Positions 51,976 to 62,391 of a DNA stretch of 64,000 nucleotides are shown here, piece after piece. This DNA is from Trichococcus shcherbakoviae. Lineage in GTDB: Bacteria; Bacillota; Bacilli; Lactobacillales; Aerococcaceae. Numbering within the stretch: position 1 is the stretch's first letter; each line of letters starts with the position of its first letter. The notes beneath the pieces were generated by a model. The model was not told the origin of the DNA. It saw nothing but the letters and a program-made list of their open reading frames with translations, and searched no databases. Where the stretch lies: assembly GCF_963666195.1 (NCBI RefSeq), contig NZ_OY762653.1, positions 930,001-994,000 of the forward strand, given 5' to 3'. Both the position numbers and the translations under genes were made by a program.

Positions 51976-52785
51976 CTACTTCTTTTCGGCGATGACCTTA
52001 TAGATGCTGGTCAAAATGAACATGGCCACAAAAACCAAGGTGATTGTGGCACCGGGAGGCGTCCCGTATTGATAGGATGCGAACAATCCCCCGTACATTC
52101 CCGTCAAACCGATGCCTATCCCAAGCAGGATAACGCCGTTGAAGGTATGCACCAATCTCATCGAGATGGCTGCCGGCAGAATCATGATTGAAGAAACCAA
52201 TAGCGAACCGGTAATCGGCATTACCACGCTGATGGCAACCCCCGTAATCACCGAAACCAGCAGCGACATCATGCGGACCGGCAAGCCCGCTGTATGGGCC
52301 GTGTCTTCATCAAACGTCAACACATACAACGGTTTGCGGAAAATCAGATACAACAAAACGACTATGATTGCCAATGCCAACAAGATGAGGATCTGCTCAT
52401 CATTGATGGTGATGATCGATCCGAACAAAAACTGCTCGACACTTGCGTTCTGTTTCCCGGATACGAAGCTCATCAAAACCAATGCTACCGCCATTCCCGT
52501 AGCCATCAGGATTGCGATGGATATTTCCGAATAGCCTTTGAAGATGACGCGCAAATATTCGATCCCGATCGCCGCCAAAATGACGATGGCTAATGTTGTA
52601 AGCGTAGGATTGATATTGAGGAGCATTCCTAAAGCAACCCCTGCTAAGGAAACATGCGACAGCGTATCCGCCATCAAGGATTGCCGGCGCAAAATCAGCA
52701 GCAGGCCCAAAATGGGTGCCATGATTGCGATTAATGTTGATGCTTGGAAGGCTCTTTGCATAAATCCATAGAGAAACATCTCCAC
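51976..52785 (-). CDS. znuB: Zinc ABC transporter permease (ZnuB/AdcB type)
   Basis: The 269-residue protein has about eight hydrophobic helices and the ABC-3 family cytoplasmic loop LADTLSHVSLAGVALG-like sequence (here LMADTLSHVSLAGVAL). It imports zinc, or possibly manganese, with the ATPase and binding protein encoded just upstream. The start is GTG 52785, seven bases after AAAGGAGG. It overlaps znuC by 55 bp in another frame. Confidence 0.9.
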   Translation of the reverse strand: MEMFLYGFMQRAFQASTLIAIMAPILGLLLILRRQSLMADTLSHVSLAGVALGMLLNINPTLTTLAIVILAAIGIEYLRVIFKGYSEISIAILMATGMAVALVLMSFVSGKQNASVEQFLFGSIITINDEQILILLALAIIVVLLYLIFRKPLYVLTFDEDTAHTAGLPVRMMSLLVSVITGVAISVVMPITGSLLVSSIMILPAAISMRLVHTFNGVILLGIGIGLTGMYGGLFASYQYGTPPGATITLVFVAMFILTSIYKVIAEKK

Positions 52786-53438
52786 GGCGAATCCTCCTTT
52801 CTGACCAACTGAATATGGGTATCCATAAATTCTTTGATATCTTCATGCTCGTGCGTCACCATGATGATTGCTTTATTGTGGACTTGTGAATTGTGTTTCA
52901 GCAAACGATAGAAACGCTCACGCGATTCCTTGTCCATTCCGGTTGTCGGCTCATCGAGCACAAACAAGTCCGGATCGGTTGCGAAAATGCGGGCCAAGGC
53001 GATGCGTTGTTTTTGGCCACCGGATAGTTCACCGATTTTTTTGTTGCGCATCTCCCACATGCCCACTGATTCCAAAGCTTTTTTTACATGGGTATTATCT
53101 TCTTCATCCAATTTTTTGAACCATTTGCCTTTTTGGTATCTGCCCGACTCCACAAACTCAAGTACCCTGCTCGGAAACCCGATATTGAACGACGAAATTT
53201 GCTGCGGTGCATAACCGATCGTAAGCTTTTCCCCACGATAGTTCACCTTCGAAATCGTCGCGCTGCCCTCCCGGGGATTCAATAGGCCCAGGATGCTCTT
53301 CAATAAAGTGGATTTCGCGGCGCCGTTTTCGCCTGTAAGGATGACGAATTCCCCTTCGTGCACTTGGAATGTGATATCCTGCAGGACAGGTTCATCATCG
53401 TAATAGAACGACAGATGCTGTACATCGATATATTCCAC
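52731..53438 (-). CDS. znuC: Zinc ABC transporter ATP-binding protein (ZnuC/AdcC type)
   Basis: The 235-residue ATPase has Walker A GENGAAKST, a variant with alanine in place of the second glycine that is seen in AdcC-type proteins, then signature LSGGQKQR and Walker B LFVLDEPTTG. The start is GTG 53438 after AGAGAGGG. Its C-terminal 18 residues are encoded inside the znuB start region. It lies 18 bp after znuA. Confidence 0.92.
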   Translation of the reverse strand: MEYIDVQHLSFYYDDEPVLQDITFQVHEGEFVILTGENGAAKSTLLKSILGLLNPREGSATISKVNYRGEKLTIGYAPQQISSFNIGFPSRVLEFVESGRYQKGKWFKKLDEEDNTHVKKALESVGMWEMRNKKIGELSGGQKQRIALARIFATDPDLFVLDEPTTGMDKESRERFYRLLKHNSQVHNKAIIMVTHEHEDIKEFMDTHIQLVRKEDSPWRCFSMDLCKEPSKHQH

Positions 53439-53456
53439 TTGAATCCCTCTCTTCTC

Positions 53457-54404
53457 TTACTGGATCACTTTTTTCAAAGCTGTCAAATTTTCTTCCATCA
53501 CACTCAGGTAATCTTTGCCCGCTTCTTGGTCTTCATCGGTTATCCCTTCAAGCGGACTCAGCACTTCAAGTGTAGCCCCTGCTTCTTCGGCAAGCGTTTC
53601 TGCGGTTTTCGAAGAGGCACTGTCCGAGTAATAAACGGTAGTGATCTGATTATCGATCATAAATTGTTGCAGTTCAGCCAGCTTGGCAGGATTCGGTTCC
53701 GCATCGGATGACACATCGGATACCGCCACTTCAGTCAGTTCGTAGCGACGGGCGATATAGCCGAAAGCTGCGTGCTGGACGACGAATGTGCGGTTTTCGG
53801 CAGTCTCAAAGGCAGTCTGATAGGCCGTATCCAGTTTCGCCAATTTTTCGTTAAAGGCAGCCGCATTCGCTTCGTAACTCTCTTTGTTGGCTTCATCCGC
53901 CTCAAGGACTCCGGCCAAAATGGCGGCCACTTCCTCTTGTGCATACACCGGATCCAACCAGACATGCGGATCGACGTCGTGGGCATCTTCGCCTTCTTCA
54001 TCACTGTGCTCTTCTTCGGCAGCCTCTTCCAACTCAAAAAGCGCGATATCCTCGGCAGCCTCGACGACGATCACATCGCTCGATTCAATGGACTCCAACA
54101 CGCTGGGTACCCACGTTTCCATTTCATCGCTGTTGTATACGAACACATCAGCGTCAGCAATGGCCGCGATATCCTGTGGAGTCGGCTCATAGCCATGCGA
54201 TTCTTGTCCGGCATCCAGCAAAACGGAAACTTCGCCATTATCGCCTACCACATTTTTCGCAAAGTCATACATCGGATAGAAGGTTGTGACAACCTGTATC
54301 CCATCTTCAGAAACGGCTGATTCATCGCTTCCACTCGTTCCGCAACCAACCAGAACAAGAGCAGCTGCAGACAGAATGCCTGTCAGTTTCAATCTATTTA
54401 GCAT
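53457..54404 (-). CDS. znuA: Zinc-binding lipoprotein (ZnuA/AdcA type)
   Basis: The 315-residue protein has a lipoprotein signal with the lipobox LVGC (Cys21) and cluster A-I fold motifs TFYPMYDFAKNV, QESHGYEPTPQDIAAI and DPHVWLDPVYAQEEV. Likely ligands are His70, His147, His211 and an acidic residue near 261. The loop at about 122-144 is strongly acidic with a few histidines, typical of zinc rather than manganese binders. No ZinT domain is fused. A Zur-type box lies just upstream. Confidence 0.93.
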   Translation of the reverse strand: MLNRLKLTGILSAAALVLVGCGTSGSDESAVSEDGIQVVTTFYPMYDFAKNVVGDNGEVSVLLDAGQESHGYEPTPQDIAAIADADVFVYNSDEMETWVPSVLESIESSDVIVVEAAEDIALFELEEAAEEEHSDEEGEDAHDVDPHVWLDPVYAQEEVAAILAGVLEADEANKESYEANAAAFNEKLAKLDTAYQTAFETAENRTFVVQHAAFGYIARRYELTEVAVSDVSSDAEPNPAKLAELQQFMIDNQITTVYYSDSASSKTAETLAEEAGATLEVLSPLEGITDEDQEAGKDYLSVMEENLTALKKVIQ

Positions 54405-54420
54405 AATTTATTATCCCTCC

Positions 54421-54441
54421 AAAACGTAATGATTACTGTTT
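54421..54441 (-). promoter_or_regulatory. Zur box upstream of znuA
   Basis: AAAACGTAATGATTACTGTTT contains the core CGTAATNATTACG of Gram-positive Zur boxes with one mismatch. It lies 17 bp before the start codon. Zinc limitation should therefore relieve repression of znuACB. Confidence 0.8.
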
Positions 54442-54509
54442 AAGTCCCGATAGACACTTTATCACAATTGGATGCAACGCGTCAACCATTCCGCTTCCAT
54501 TTCACAAGC

Positions 54510-54548
54510 AAAAACCGCAAACACCCTTCAGGGGGATTCGCGGTTTTT
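54510..54548. terminator. Hairpin terminator upstream of znuA
   Basis: AAAAACCGC (54510-54518) pairs with GCGGTTTTT (54540-54548) around an inner CCCT/AGGG stem. It has A and T flanks on both sides. Minus-strand transcription from ispE would read across the RNA gene at 54645-54830 and stop here before the znu promoter. Confidence 0.75.
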
Positions 54549-54610
54549 GTCTGGCATAGATAGTCTTGCATTTAAATTTCGGCTGTGCATCACCATAGGT
54601 GTATTAAAGA

Positions 54611-54638
54611 TTTTCAAAATGTTTTATGCATCTAAAAT
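54611..54638 (+). promoter_or_regulatory. Candidate promoter of the 6S-like RNA
   Basis: TTTTCA (54611-54616) and TAAAAT (54633-54638) are 16 bp apart on the plus strand, giving a start near 54645. The -35 match is weak. Confidence 0.45.
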
Positions 54639-54644
54639 GATGGC

Positions 54645-54830
54645 TAGCGGTCCAAGCCTGCCTCTCGGAAATTAGATAAATCTGACCCATTGCGCTCTGC
54701 GATGCTCATTTGCATGGGAGTCTTAGGGGTTCATCCCTTAGAGTCCCAGTATAAGGTGACCGTAGGGAACGTTGCGAGGCCAGATTTCCTAAATTTCTTT
54801 CGAGGCAGAGCGGGCTTGTCCCGCTTTTCT
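54645..54830 (+). ncRNA. Structured RNA, candidate 6S RNA
   Basis: The segment folds as a long rod. An outer stem joins 54658-54685 (starting CTGCCTC, ending AAATCTG) to 54781-54807 (starting CAGATTT, ending GAGGCAG). Then comes a large bubble of about 30 nt on each side, and a 13-bp apical hairpin with two mismatches (GGGAGTCTTAGGG with CCCTTAGAGTCCC, about 54716-54747). A terminator follows at once on the plus strand. Length (about 185 nt), open central bubble and terminal hairpin fit 6S RNA, which sequesters sigma-A RNA polymerase. There is no sensible open frame. Local hairpins within the bubble are possible, so another structured RNA is an alternative. Confidence 0.5.
54809..54830 (+). 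terminator. Terminator of the 6S-like RNA
   Basis: AGCGGG (54809-54814) and CCCGCT (54820-54825) form a 6-bp stem followed by TTTTCT on the plus strand. There is no T-tract on the minus strand, which supports plus-strand transcription of the RNA. Confidence 0.65.
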
Positions 54831-54832
54831 AT

Positions 54833-55693
54833 TCATTCTTCGTTGAGCAGTCGGACCATGTATACTTCTTCGCAGAATCCGCGCAGACTGTTATAGGCTC
54901 TTTTGATGCGCGACGTGTTTCTGCTGAATCCGATGATGGTAGGGCCACTGCCGCTCATCGTCACGCCATCAAGGCCGTACTTCTCCATCCGGTCCTTCAA
55001 TTGGCGCAGTTCCGGATGCTTATTGAAGGTCACTTGCTCTAAAGCATTCCCAACGTTCTGACACATCCGCTCGTAATCGCCCTCCTCGATGGCTTGCGCT
55101 ACGATGCGGGAAGTCGGTTTGTGCTGCAGTTGCTCGACAGCCAACAGTCGGAAAATCGTCTTCGTCGAGACGCTCAGGCGCGGTTTCGCCAAAATCACCC
55201 AACAGGATGGCATCGGTCGCAGTTTGCGGACGATTTCCCCTCGGCCTGATACGAAGGCTGTGCCGCCCACTATGCTGTAGGGAACATCCGAGCCTACTTG
55301 GTTGCCGATCGCAATCAGTTCCTCAACAGAAAGCTGCAGATCCCAAATCTTGTTCAGCGCGCGCAAAGCCGCAGCCGCATCCGTGCTGCCGCCGCCCAAT
55401 CCGGCAGCGACAGGGATTTTCTTGTCGATTTCGATTTTGATCCCCTTCTTTATCCCGCAACGGTCTTTGAGAAGCTTTACCGCTTGATAGACATGATTTC
55501 GCGTATCCACGGGCAAAAACACTTTGTTCGTGTAGATTCTGATTTCATCTTTTTCGAGAGGAGTAAACGTAAGATGGTCCGCGAGGTCGACTGAAGCCAT
55601 CACCATTTCGAGTTCATGATAAAGGTCATCCCGCTTATACAATACATCTAACGCCAAATTTATTTTTGCCGGTGCCCGTTCAATCCATTCCAT
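54833..55693 (-). CDS. ispE: 4-diphosphocytidyl-2-C-methyl-D-erythritol kinase
   Basis: IspE is the fourth enzyme of the non-mevalonate isoprenoid pathway. The 286-residue GHMP kinase has the N-terminal RAPAKINLALDV, the ATP loop PVAAGLGGGSTDAAAALRAL and the C-terminal MSGSGPTIIGF. The ATG follows GAGGAG. Its Bacillus position between veg and purR is kept. If other DXP pathway genes are absent from the genome, it could be a retained relative with another role. Confidence 0.94.
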   Translation of the reverse strand: MEWIERAPAKINLALDVLYKRDDLYHELEMVMASVDLADHLTFTPLEKDEIRIYTNKVFLPVDTRNHVYQAVKLLKDRCGIKKGIKIEIDKKIPVAAGLGGGSTDAAAALRALNKIWDLQLSVEELIAIGNQVGSDVPYSIVGGTAFVSGRGEIVRKLRPMPSCWVILAKPRLSVSTKTIFRLLAVEQLQHKPTSRIVAQAIEEGDYERMCQNVGNALEQVTFNKHPELRQLKDRMEKYGLDGVTMSGSGPTIIGFSRNTSRIKRAYNSLRGFCEEVYMVRLLNEE

Positions 55694-55870
55694 CGCTCCA
55701 CGCTCCTCTCAACTGTTCTTATACTACAATACTAGCGTAAGCGTGCCGTTTTTAAAAGAATTATATGTCAATAACCAAGAATTACTTTCTGAATGATCAA
55801 TATCTCACGGCTCTGTGCCCGGAACCGGTTTTTCCCATACACGATTTCTCTTCCAGCAGGCGATTTTTCG

Positions 55871-55904
55871 ATAAAAAAAAAAACAGACATTTCGATGTCT
55901 GTTT
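55871..55904 (-). terminator. Terminator of veg
   Basis: AAACAGACAT and ATGTCTGTTT form a perfect 10-bp stem with the loop CGAA, followed by a run of about ten T on the minus strand. Confidence 0.92.
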
Positions 55905-55933
55905 GATTTATTTGGAATAAGTTCTTACATAAT

Positions 55934-56191
55934 TTAAGCGTACTGGCATTTTTCTTCATCATAAAATAAGATCTCTACAGCTTCGGTTAAAACATCTGCA
56001 TAACTGTATGATACACGTTCAAATGCATTTTCGTTTTGGTCTAGATCAACCACAAATACAGCATGATACGTTTCCCGTAAAATACCTTTTCGTTCTGTCT
56101 TGCGTTTGCGTCCTGCTTGCGCAGTCAGCATAACTTTCTGCCCTAAGTGACATTCCAGTTGTTCCTTAATCTGACTCAAATTATCCGGCAT
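55934..56191 (-). CDS. veg: Veg family protein
   Basis: The 85-residue protein has the Veg fold pattern: LSQIKEQLECHLGQKVMLTAQAGRKRKTERKG, then VDLDQNENAFERVSYSYADVLT. It is a small beta-rich, SH3-like protein. In Bacillus, Veg is highly expressed and affects biofilm formation by stimulating the SinR antagonist pathway. That pathway is not expected here, so the ancestral role is open. GAGGTG precedes the ATG. It has its own strong promoter and terminator. Confidence 0.93.
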   Translation of the reverse strand: MPDNLSQIKEQLECHLGQKVMLTAQAGRKRKTERKGILRETYHAVFVVDLDQNENAFERVSYSYADVLTEAVEILFYDEEKCQYA

Positions 56192-56214
56192 TCTGTTTCA
56201 CCTCACTGATTCAC

Positions 56215-56243
56215 AGTATAACACAGATAAATTAAAATAACAA
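56215..56243 (-). promoter_or_regulatory. Promoter of veg
   Basis: TTGTTA (56243-56238) and TATACT (56220-56215) are 17 bp apart, with TGT before the -10 (extended -10). The Bacillus veg promoter is also among the strongest known. Confidence 0.78.
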
Positions 56244-56356
56244 GTATATCACAGAGGACGTATGCACGCAACTATGAAACGAATAAATTTTTAAAGAAAT
56301 CTTATCAAATTTTTTTACTTTTATTTAGTAAAACTGCTGAATGGAAAATTGCACTG

Positions 56357-56406
56357 CGGATGCATCACCTTTCCTTCGCAATGGGATCCGGATGGTGAGG
56401 CATCCG
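56357..56406. repeat. Large hairpin between rsmA and veg
   Basis: CGGATGCATCACC (56357-56369) pairs with GGTGAGGCATCCG (56394-56406) with one mismatch, around a 24-base loop. It lies 50 bp after the rsmA stop. There is no T-tract next to it, so it is not an obvious terminator. Confidence 0.55.
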
Positions 56407-56455
56407 TACCGATGGTGCTTCTGGACGCGGAAATATCAGGTTATTTTTTGATGTT

Positions 56456-57355
56456 CTATTGAACGTCCAAATATTTGACCAAGGCATTCGCCAAGTCCGC
56501 AAATTGTTCGATGCTTAGTGCTTCTCCCCGTTTTGAAGGCTCAATGCCGGCTTCTTCAAGTCCGGCTGTCAAAGCTGCCTTGATCTCTTCCGTTTTGCCG
56601 TAGCGTGATTGCAGATTGTTCCAGAGCGTTTTTCTGCGTTGATTGAAACCGGCGCGCACCAAATCAAAGAAGAACGCCTCATCGGTAACTTTGACTTTAG
56701 GTTCCGCTCTGCGCTGCAGCTTCAGGATTGCTGAATCGACATTCGGTTGCGGCACAAAAACGGTTTTCGGAACGATGAAGGCAATCTCGGCTTCTGTATA
56801 GTAGTCGATAGCAATCGTCAATGAACCGAATGCTTTCGTTCCAGGCTTGGCTGTCATGCGTTGAGCGACTTCCTTTTGCATCATCATCACAAACGTGTCG
56901 ATCGGTAAGTCAGTCTCTATGAAATTCATGATGATCGGCGTCGTGATATAGTAAGGCAGATTCGCTGCCACCACCAAGCGGTCGGCCGGTTCAAAATGCT
57001 CTTCGATGACTTGCGGAACATTTGCCTCCAGAATATCCTGAAAAATGATTTCGATATTATCGTATTCCGCTAGTTCCGTCTTCAGAATCGGCGCCAGACG
57101 TTTGTCCACTTCAAATGCCACTACTTTTTTGGCTTCTCTGGCAAGGCGTTCCGTCAAGGCTCCGATACCGGGGCCGATCTCGATCACATTGGTGTTTTCA
57201 TCTATGCCGGCTGCAGCAACCATCTTCGTCAGTATATTCGGGTCAACCAAAAAATTTTGGCCTAGGCTCTTCTTCATGGTCAAATGGTATTTTTTTAAGA
57301 TGGCGTTCGTTCTGCTCGGTGTTGCTATATCCTTATGGTATTCTAATCCACTCAT
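56456..57355 (-). CDS. rsmA: 16S rRNA (adenine(1518)-N(6)/adenine(1519)-N(6))-dimethyltransferase
   Basis: RsmA (KsgA) dimethylates two adjacent adenosines near the 3' end of 16S rRNA; its loss gives kasugamycin resistance. The 299-residue protein has [12 protein letters not shown], the SAM-binding [13 protein letters not shown] and the catalytic [10 protein letters not shown]. Its start overlaps the rnmV stop by four bases (ATGA). Confidence 0.97.
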   Translation of the reverse strand: MSGLEYHKDIATPSRTNAILKKYHLTMKKSLGQNFLVDPNILTKMVAAAGIDENTNVIEIGPGIGALTERLAREAKKVVAFEVDKRLAPILKTELAEYDNIEIIFQDILEANVPQVIEEHFEPADRLVVAANLPYYITTPIIMNFIETDLPIDTFVMMMQKEVAQRMTAKPGTKAFGSLTIAIDYYTEAEIAFIVPKTVFVPQPNVDSAILKLQRRAEPKVKVTDEAFFFDLVRAGFNQRRKTLWNNLQSRYGKTEEIKAALTAGLEEAGIEPSKRGEALSIEQFADLANALVKYLDVQ

Positions 57356-57951
57356 TTGTTTTCCTCCTCCTGCCGCAGAGCGGTCAGGCTATCCTTTTCA
57401 TCCAGTTCTTTCAAAATGGCCGTCATCGCTGCGTTAACAGCTTCTTTTTCCAATTGGAACATGCGCAGGCGTTTCAACAACTGTTTCCCGTTCGTATGCC
57501 CGATCCCAAGCGCATCCCCCAGCAACTCCCGGTAACGGCTTGAGTCAGCATGTCCGACCAAGCGCCATTCATCCAGGAATTTCCTGTCGATGTCGCTCGT
57601 TTCTGCTTGCCTTTGCGTGTAGATATTTTTCAGCGCTTCCCTTATGGTTTCCGGAGAGGCATGCTCGATTCCGAGGCTTCCGCCTTTCGGGGATTGCGCG
57701 TCATCCTTGCGTAAAAACGCATGCTTGACGCCGGGGATCCGTTCAACGATCGTTGCCCGGATCTTCCCGCCTGGAAAATCCGGATCGGTGAAGACGATGA
57801 CGCCACGTGTCGCTTGCGCATGGGCGATCAGCTGCAGCGTTTCTTCGTTGATTGCTGATCCGTTCGTTTCGATCGTATCAGCTTCCACCGCCAGTTTGAT
57901 CCGTCTTGTATCGTCTTTCCCCTCGACCACTATAATCTCTTCTATTTTCAT
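57352..57951 (-). CDS. rnmV: Ribonuclease M5
   Basis: RNase M5 matures 5S rRNA in low-GC Gram-positives. The 199-residue protein has a Toprim domain with the catalytic Glu10 (VVEGKDD) and Asp56/Asp58 ([12 protein letters not shown]), then AFLRKDDA and a helical C-terminal domain. It overlaps tatD and rsmA by four bases at either end, so all three are coupled. Confidence 0.95.
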   Translation of the reverse strand: MKIEEIIVVEGKDDTRRIKLAVEADTIETNGSAINEETLQLIAHAQATRGVIVFTDPDFPGGKIRATIVERIPGVKHAFLRKDDAQSPKGGSLGIEHASPETIREALKNIYTQRQAETSDIDRKFLDEWRLVGHADSSRYRELLGDALGIGHTNGKQLLKRLRMFQLEKEAVNAAMTAILKELDEKDSLTALRQEEENK

Positions 57952-58730
57952 CTATCATCCAACCCGAATAATGTATTTGCGTTTTTGGTAGTCTGCAGCG
58001 CGATCTCTTCGAAGGTCTGGCCACGTAATTCAGCAATCTTTTCGGCTACATAGCGGACATATGCCGGCTCGTTTCGCTTTCCCCGGAAAGGAACGGGAGC
58101 CAGATAAGGCGCATCAGTTTCGACCAAGAGTCTCTCGATCGGAACAGCTTTGGCCACTTCATGCACTTCTGTCGCCTTTTTGAAGGTGACGACGCCGCTG
58201 ATCGAAATGTGCATGCCCAAATCCAAAAACTTCTTCATGTAGTTCACGTCACCGCTGAAGCTGTGCATGATGCCGCCTATGTCGCGCACATCCTCTTCCT
58301 TCAGAATGCGGTACGTGTCTTCGATGGCATCACGCATATGGATGCTGATCGGCAGTTCCAATTCTTTTGCGATCGCGATTTGCCTTCTGAACACTTTCGC
58401 TTGGACGTCATGCGGCGCTGTGTCCCAGTGATAGTCCAGACCCATTTCGCCCATGGCAACAACCTTTTTTTCTTCAAGCAATGCCATCAGGCTGTCTTCC
58501 ACTGCTGCAGTATAGGTGGCTGCTTCAGTAGGATGCCAGCCGATGATGCTGTAGATTTCGGGATATTTTGCGCTCAATTCGAGCGATTTTTTTATTGTGT
58601 CCGCATCGAATCCCACTACAGCAAATCTTCCGACACCGGCTTCGTGGGCCCTTCCGATGGCCGCATCCACATCTTCCACAAAAGCGTCCACATTCAGATG
58701 CGTGTGTGTATCAAATAATAGTTTATCCAT
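57948..58730 (-). CDS. tatD: TatD family metal-dependent hydrolase
   Basis: The 260-residue TIM-barrel protein has [31 protein letters not shown] and TDAPYLAP, all metal-ligand motifs of the TatD nuclease family (3'-5' exonuclease acting in DNA repair and RNA quality control). I start at ATG 58730 after AAAGGA; the frame to 58784 has no binding site. It follows metG as in Bacillus. Confidence 0.94.
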   Translation of the reverse strand: MDKLLFDTHTHLNVDAFVEDVDAAIGRAHEAGVGRFAVVGFDADTIKKSLELSAKYPEIYSIIGWHPTEAATYTAAVEDSLMALLEEKKVVAMGEMGLDYHWDTAPHDVQAKVFRRQIAIAKELELPISIHMRDAIEDTYRILKEEDVRDIGGIMHSFSGDVNYMKKFLDLGMHISISGVVTFKKATEVHEVAKAVPIERLLVETDAPYLAPVPFRGKRNEPAYVRYVAEKIAELRGQTFEEIALQTTKNANTLFGLDDR

Positions 58731-58790
58731 AGATTCCTTTCCGGTTCCTGCGGGAAGGCTTAGCCTGCCCTGATTCTTCTGCATCTAAAA

Positions 58791-58828
58791 TGGACAAAGG
58801 AGTCCGGGACAACTGTCCCAGGCTCCTT
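58791..58828 (-). terminator. Possible terminator of metG
   Basis: AAGGAGCCTGGGAC and GTCCCGGACTCCTT pair with two mismatches or wobbles (58828-58797) around a short loop, then TTGTCC. The T-tract is poor, so readthrough into tatD is likely. Confidence 0.55.
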
Positions 58829-58843
58829 GAATCACAAAAACCC

Positions 58844-61017
<2,174 letters not shown>

Positions 61018-62115
61018 TTAGACTGCTTGGTAATCCCTCAGATTGTAGCTTGCGTTCAGATCCCTATCGCAATGATGGCCGCAGGTGCAGTGGTAGACCC
61101 TGTCGCTACGTTTCAGGTCCTTTTTGAGCGTTCCGCACTTGTTGCACAACTTGGAACTTGGAAACCACTGGTCCGCTTCCACAAAGACAATGCCATTTAG
61201 TTCGCATTTGTATTGCAGGCATTGTTTGAAGAAATAGAGTTTCTGATTTGCGATTGCCTTAGCCAAATGCTTGTTCTTCATCATGCCGCTGATGTTCAGC
61301 GTTTCCATCACAATGCGGGAGGGTTTGGATTTCACGATCTCCGCTGTTGCTTGATGGACATGATTGGTTCTAATGTTGGCTAAGCGTCTGTGTTGCTTTC
61401 GGATTTCACCTTCTAGTTTTAGGAGATGCTTAGATTTAGGCGTTCCTTTCTTGTATTTTCTGCTTGCACGCCGTTGCAATCTCTTGAGGCGTTTCTCCGC
61501 TTTCCTCACGGAGGCTGTTTTGTTGATGTTGTTGTAGAAAACACCATCGGAGGTGACAGCCAACTCCTTGATGCCTACATCCACCCCTACAACCCGATCG
61601 TCTACTTCGACGATTTTCGGGGTCACCTCGACGCCGACCGTCAGATACCAATATTTGCCGTCGAACTTGATGCGCGGGTTGTAGTATTTGCAATCCACGG
61701 GCAACGGTTCGTTGGTTTTGACCCAACCGATTTTTTCCAACAGGACGCGGTTGCCTTTCACTTTCAGCTTGACGCAGTCATTGTAGAAACTCGGTGTGGA
61801 CCGGCGTTTGGTCTTAAATCGGGGATGCTGAGTTTGCCCATTGAAGAAGGCTTTGTAGGCTTTGCAGGCATCCTTGACCGCTTGTTTGACGACATTGTTG
61901 GACACGTCGTTCAGCCAGGCATATTTCTTGCGCTTCTTCATCTTGGTGATGTGCTTCCGCAGTTCATTGTCGCTGATTAATGTCCCACCGAAGCGATGGT
62001 TCATTTCCTGCATCCGGATCGTGTAGTTGTACGCCCAGCGGGCAACGCCGGCTGCTTGGTAGAGTTTGGAAGTTTCGTCTGTCACAATCAAACGGACCTT
62101 CTTAGTCAGCATCAT
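61018..62115 (-). CDS. tnpB: RNA-guided endonuclease TnpB
   Basis: TnpB is the RNA-guided nuclease ancestral to Cas12. The 365-residue protein is full length. All three RuvC catalytic acids are present: Asp179 in VGVDVGIKEL, Glu271 in IVMETLN and Asp352 in DRDLNAS. The zinc-binding cysteines are CNKC (324, 327) and CTC (343, 345). The start at 62115 follows AAAGGG. It lies in the same orientation as metG, on whose transcript it may ride. Nothing suggests decay. Confidence 0.93.
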   Translation of the reverse strand: MMLTKKVRLIVTDETSKLYQAAGVARWAYNYTIRMQEMNHRFGGTLISDNELRKHITKMKKRKKYAWLNDVSNNVVKQAVKDACKAYKAFFNGQTQHPRFKTKRRSTPSFYNDCVKLKVKGNRVLLEKIGWVKTNEPLPVDCKYYNPRIKFDGKYWYLTVGVEVTPKIVEVDDRVVGVDVGIKELAVTSDGVFYNNINKTASVRKAEKRLKRLQRRASRKYKKGTPKSKHLLKLEGEIRKQHRRLANIRTNHVHQATAEIVKSKPSRIVMETLNISGMMKNKHLAKAIANQKLYFFKQCLQYKCELNGIVFVEADQWFPSSKLCNKCGTLKKDLKRSDRVYHCTCGHHCDRDLNASYNLRDYQAV

Positions 62116-62207
62116 CTCGCATCATCCCTTTCTATACGCAAAGTATAGAGGAAATGGAATCAAAAATAAAAGATTTGAATGCATTTGAGGAGATTTTTAT
62201 TGACTGT

Positions 62208-62220
62208 TTAAAGCCTCCCT
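62208..62220 (-). promoter_or_regulatory. Orphaned ribosome binding site and TTTAA motif at the left edge of the TnpB element
   Basis: AGGGAGG (62220-62214), a single C and TTTAA (62212-62208) stand at the inferred left junction. No start codon follows at a proper distance, since tnpB begins 92 bp later with its own AAAGGG. Joined to the metG GTG it would be a normal start signal. Confidence 0.6.
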
Positions 62221-62347
62221 GAATTCTAAGTTCTTTGCGAATGTACGCAACTTACCGTACCATTCTACCACAAAAGTCAAGGGTTGGGGCGCGAAATTCG
62301 AAACAAGCGGTAACCTCCTGCCAACGCCTGCACCTCCGGATCCACGC
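62221..62347 (-). other. Leader region originally upstream of metG
   Basis: This AT-rich stretch should hold the metG promoter. TTGACT (62280-62275) and TAGAAT (62267-62262) are visible, but only 7 bp apart, so they are not one promoter. I see no T-box motif, though T-boxes often control metG. Confidence 0.35.
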
Positions 62348-62380
62348 AAAAAAAAACCGAAAGCAACGTTCAGCTCCCGG
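62348..62380 (-). terminator. Terminator of the MerR-family gene
   Basis: CCGGGAGC and GCTTTCGG (62380-62357, two G-U pairs) form an 8-bp stem followed by nine T on the minus strand, 11 bp after the stop codon. Confidence 0.82.
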
Positions 62381-62391
62381 CCTCACCAGCG

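Noticed and set aside
54730-54750. GGGGTTCATCCC resembling a tRNA T-arm
   Set aside because: The loop is one base short and no acceptor stem, D-arm or anticodon arm surrounds it; it is the apical hairpin of the 6S-like RNA.
55768-55962. 64-codon minus-strand frame overlapping the veg end
   Set aside because: It crosses the strong veg terminator and overlaps the veg coding sequence in another frame.
62116-62347. Possible T-box leader of metG
   Set aside because: The conserved T-box sequence and a specifier stem are not visible; the region is largely the left end of the TnpB element.
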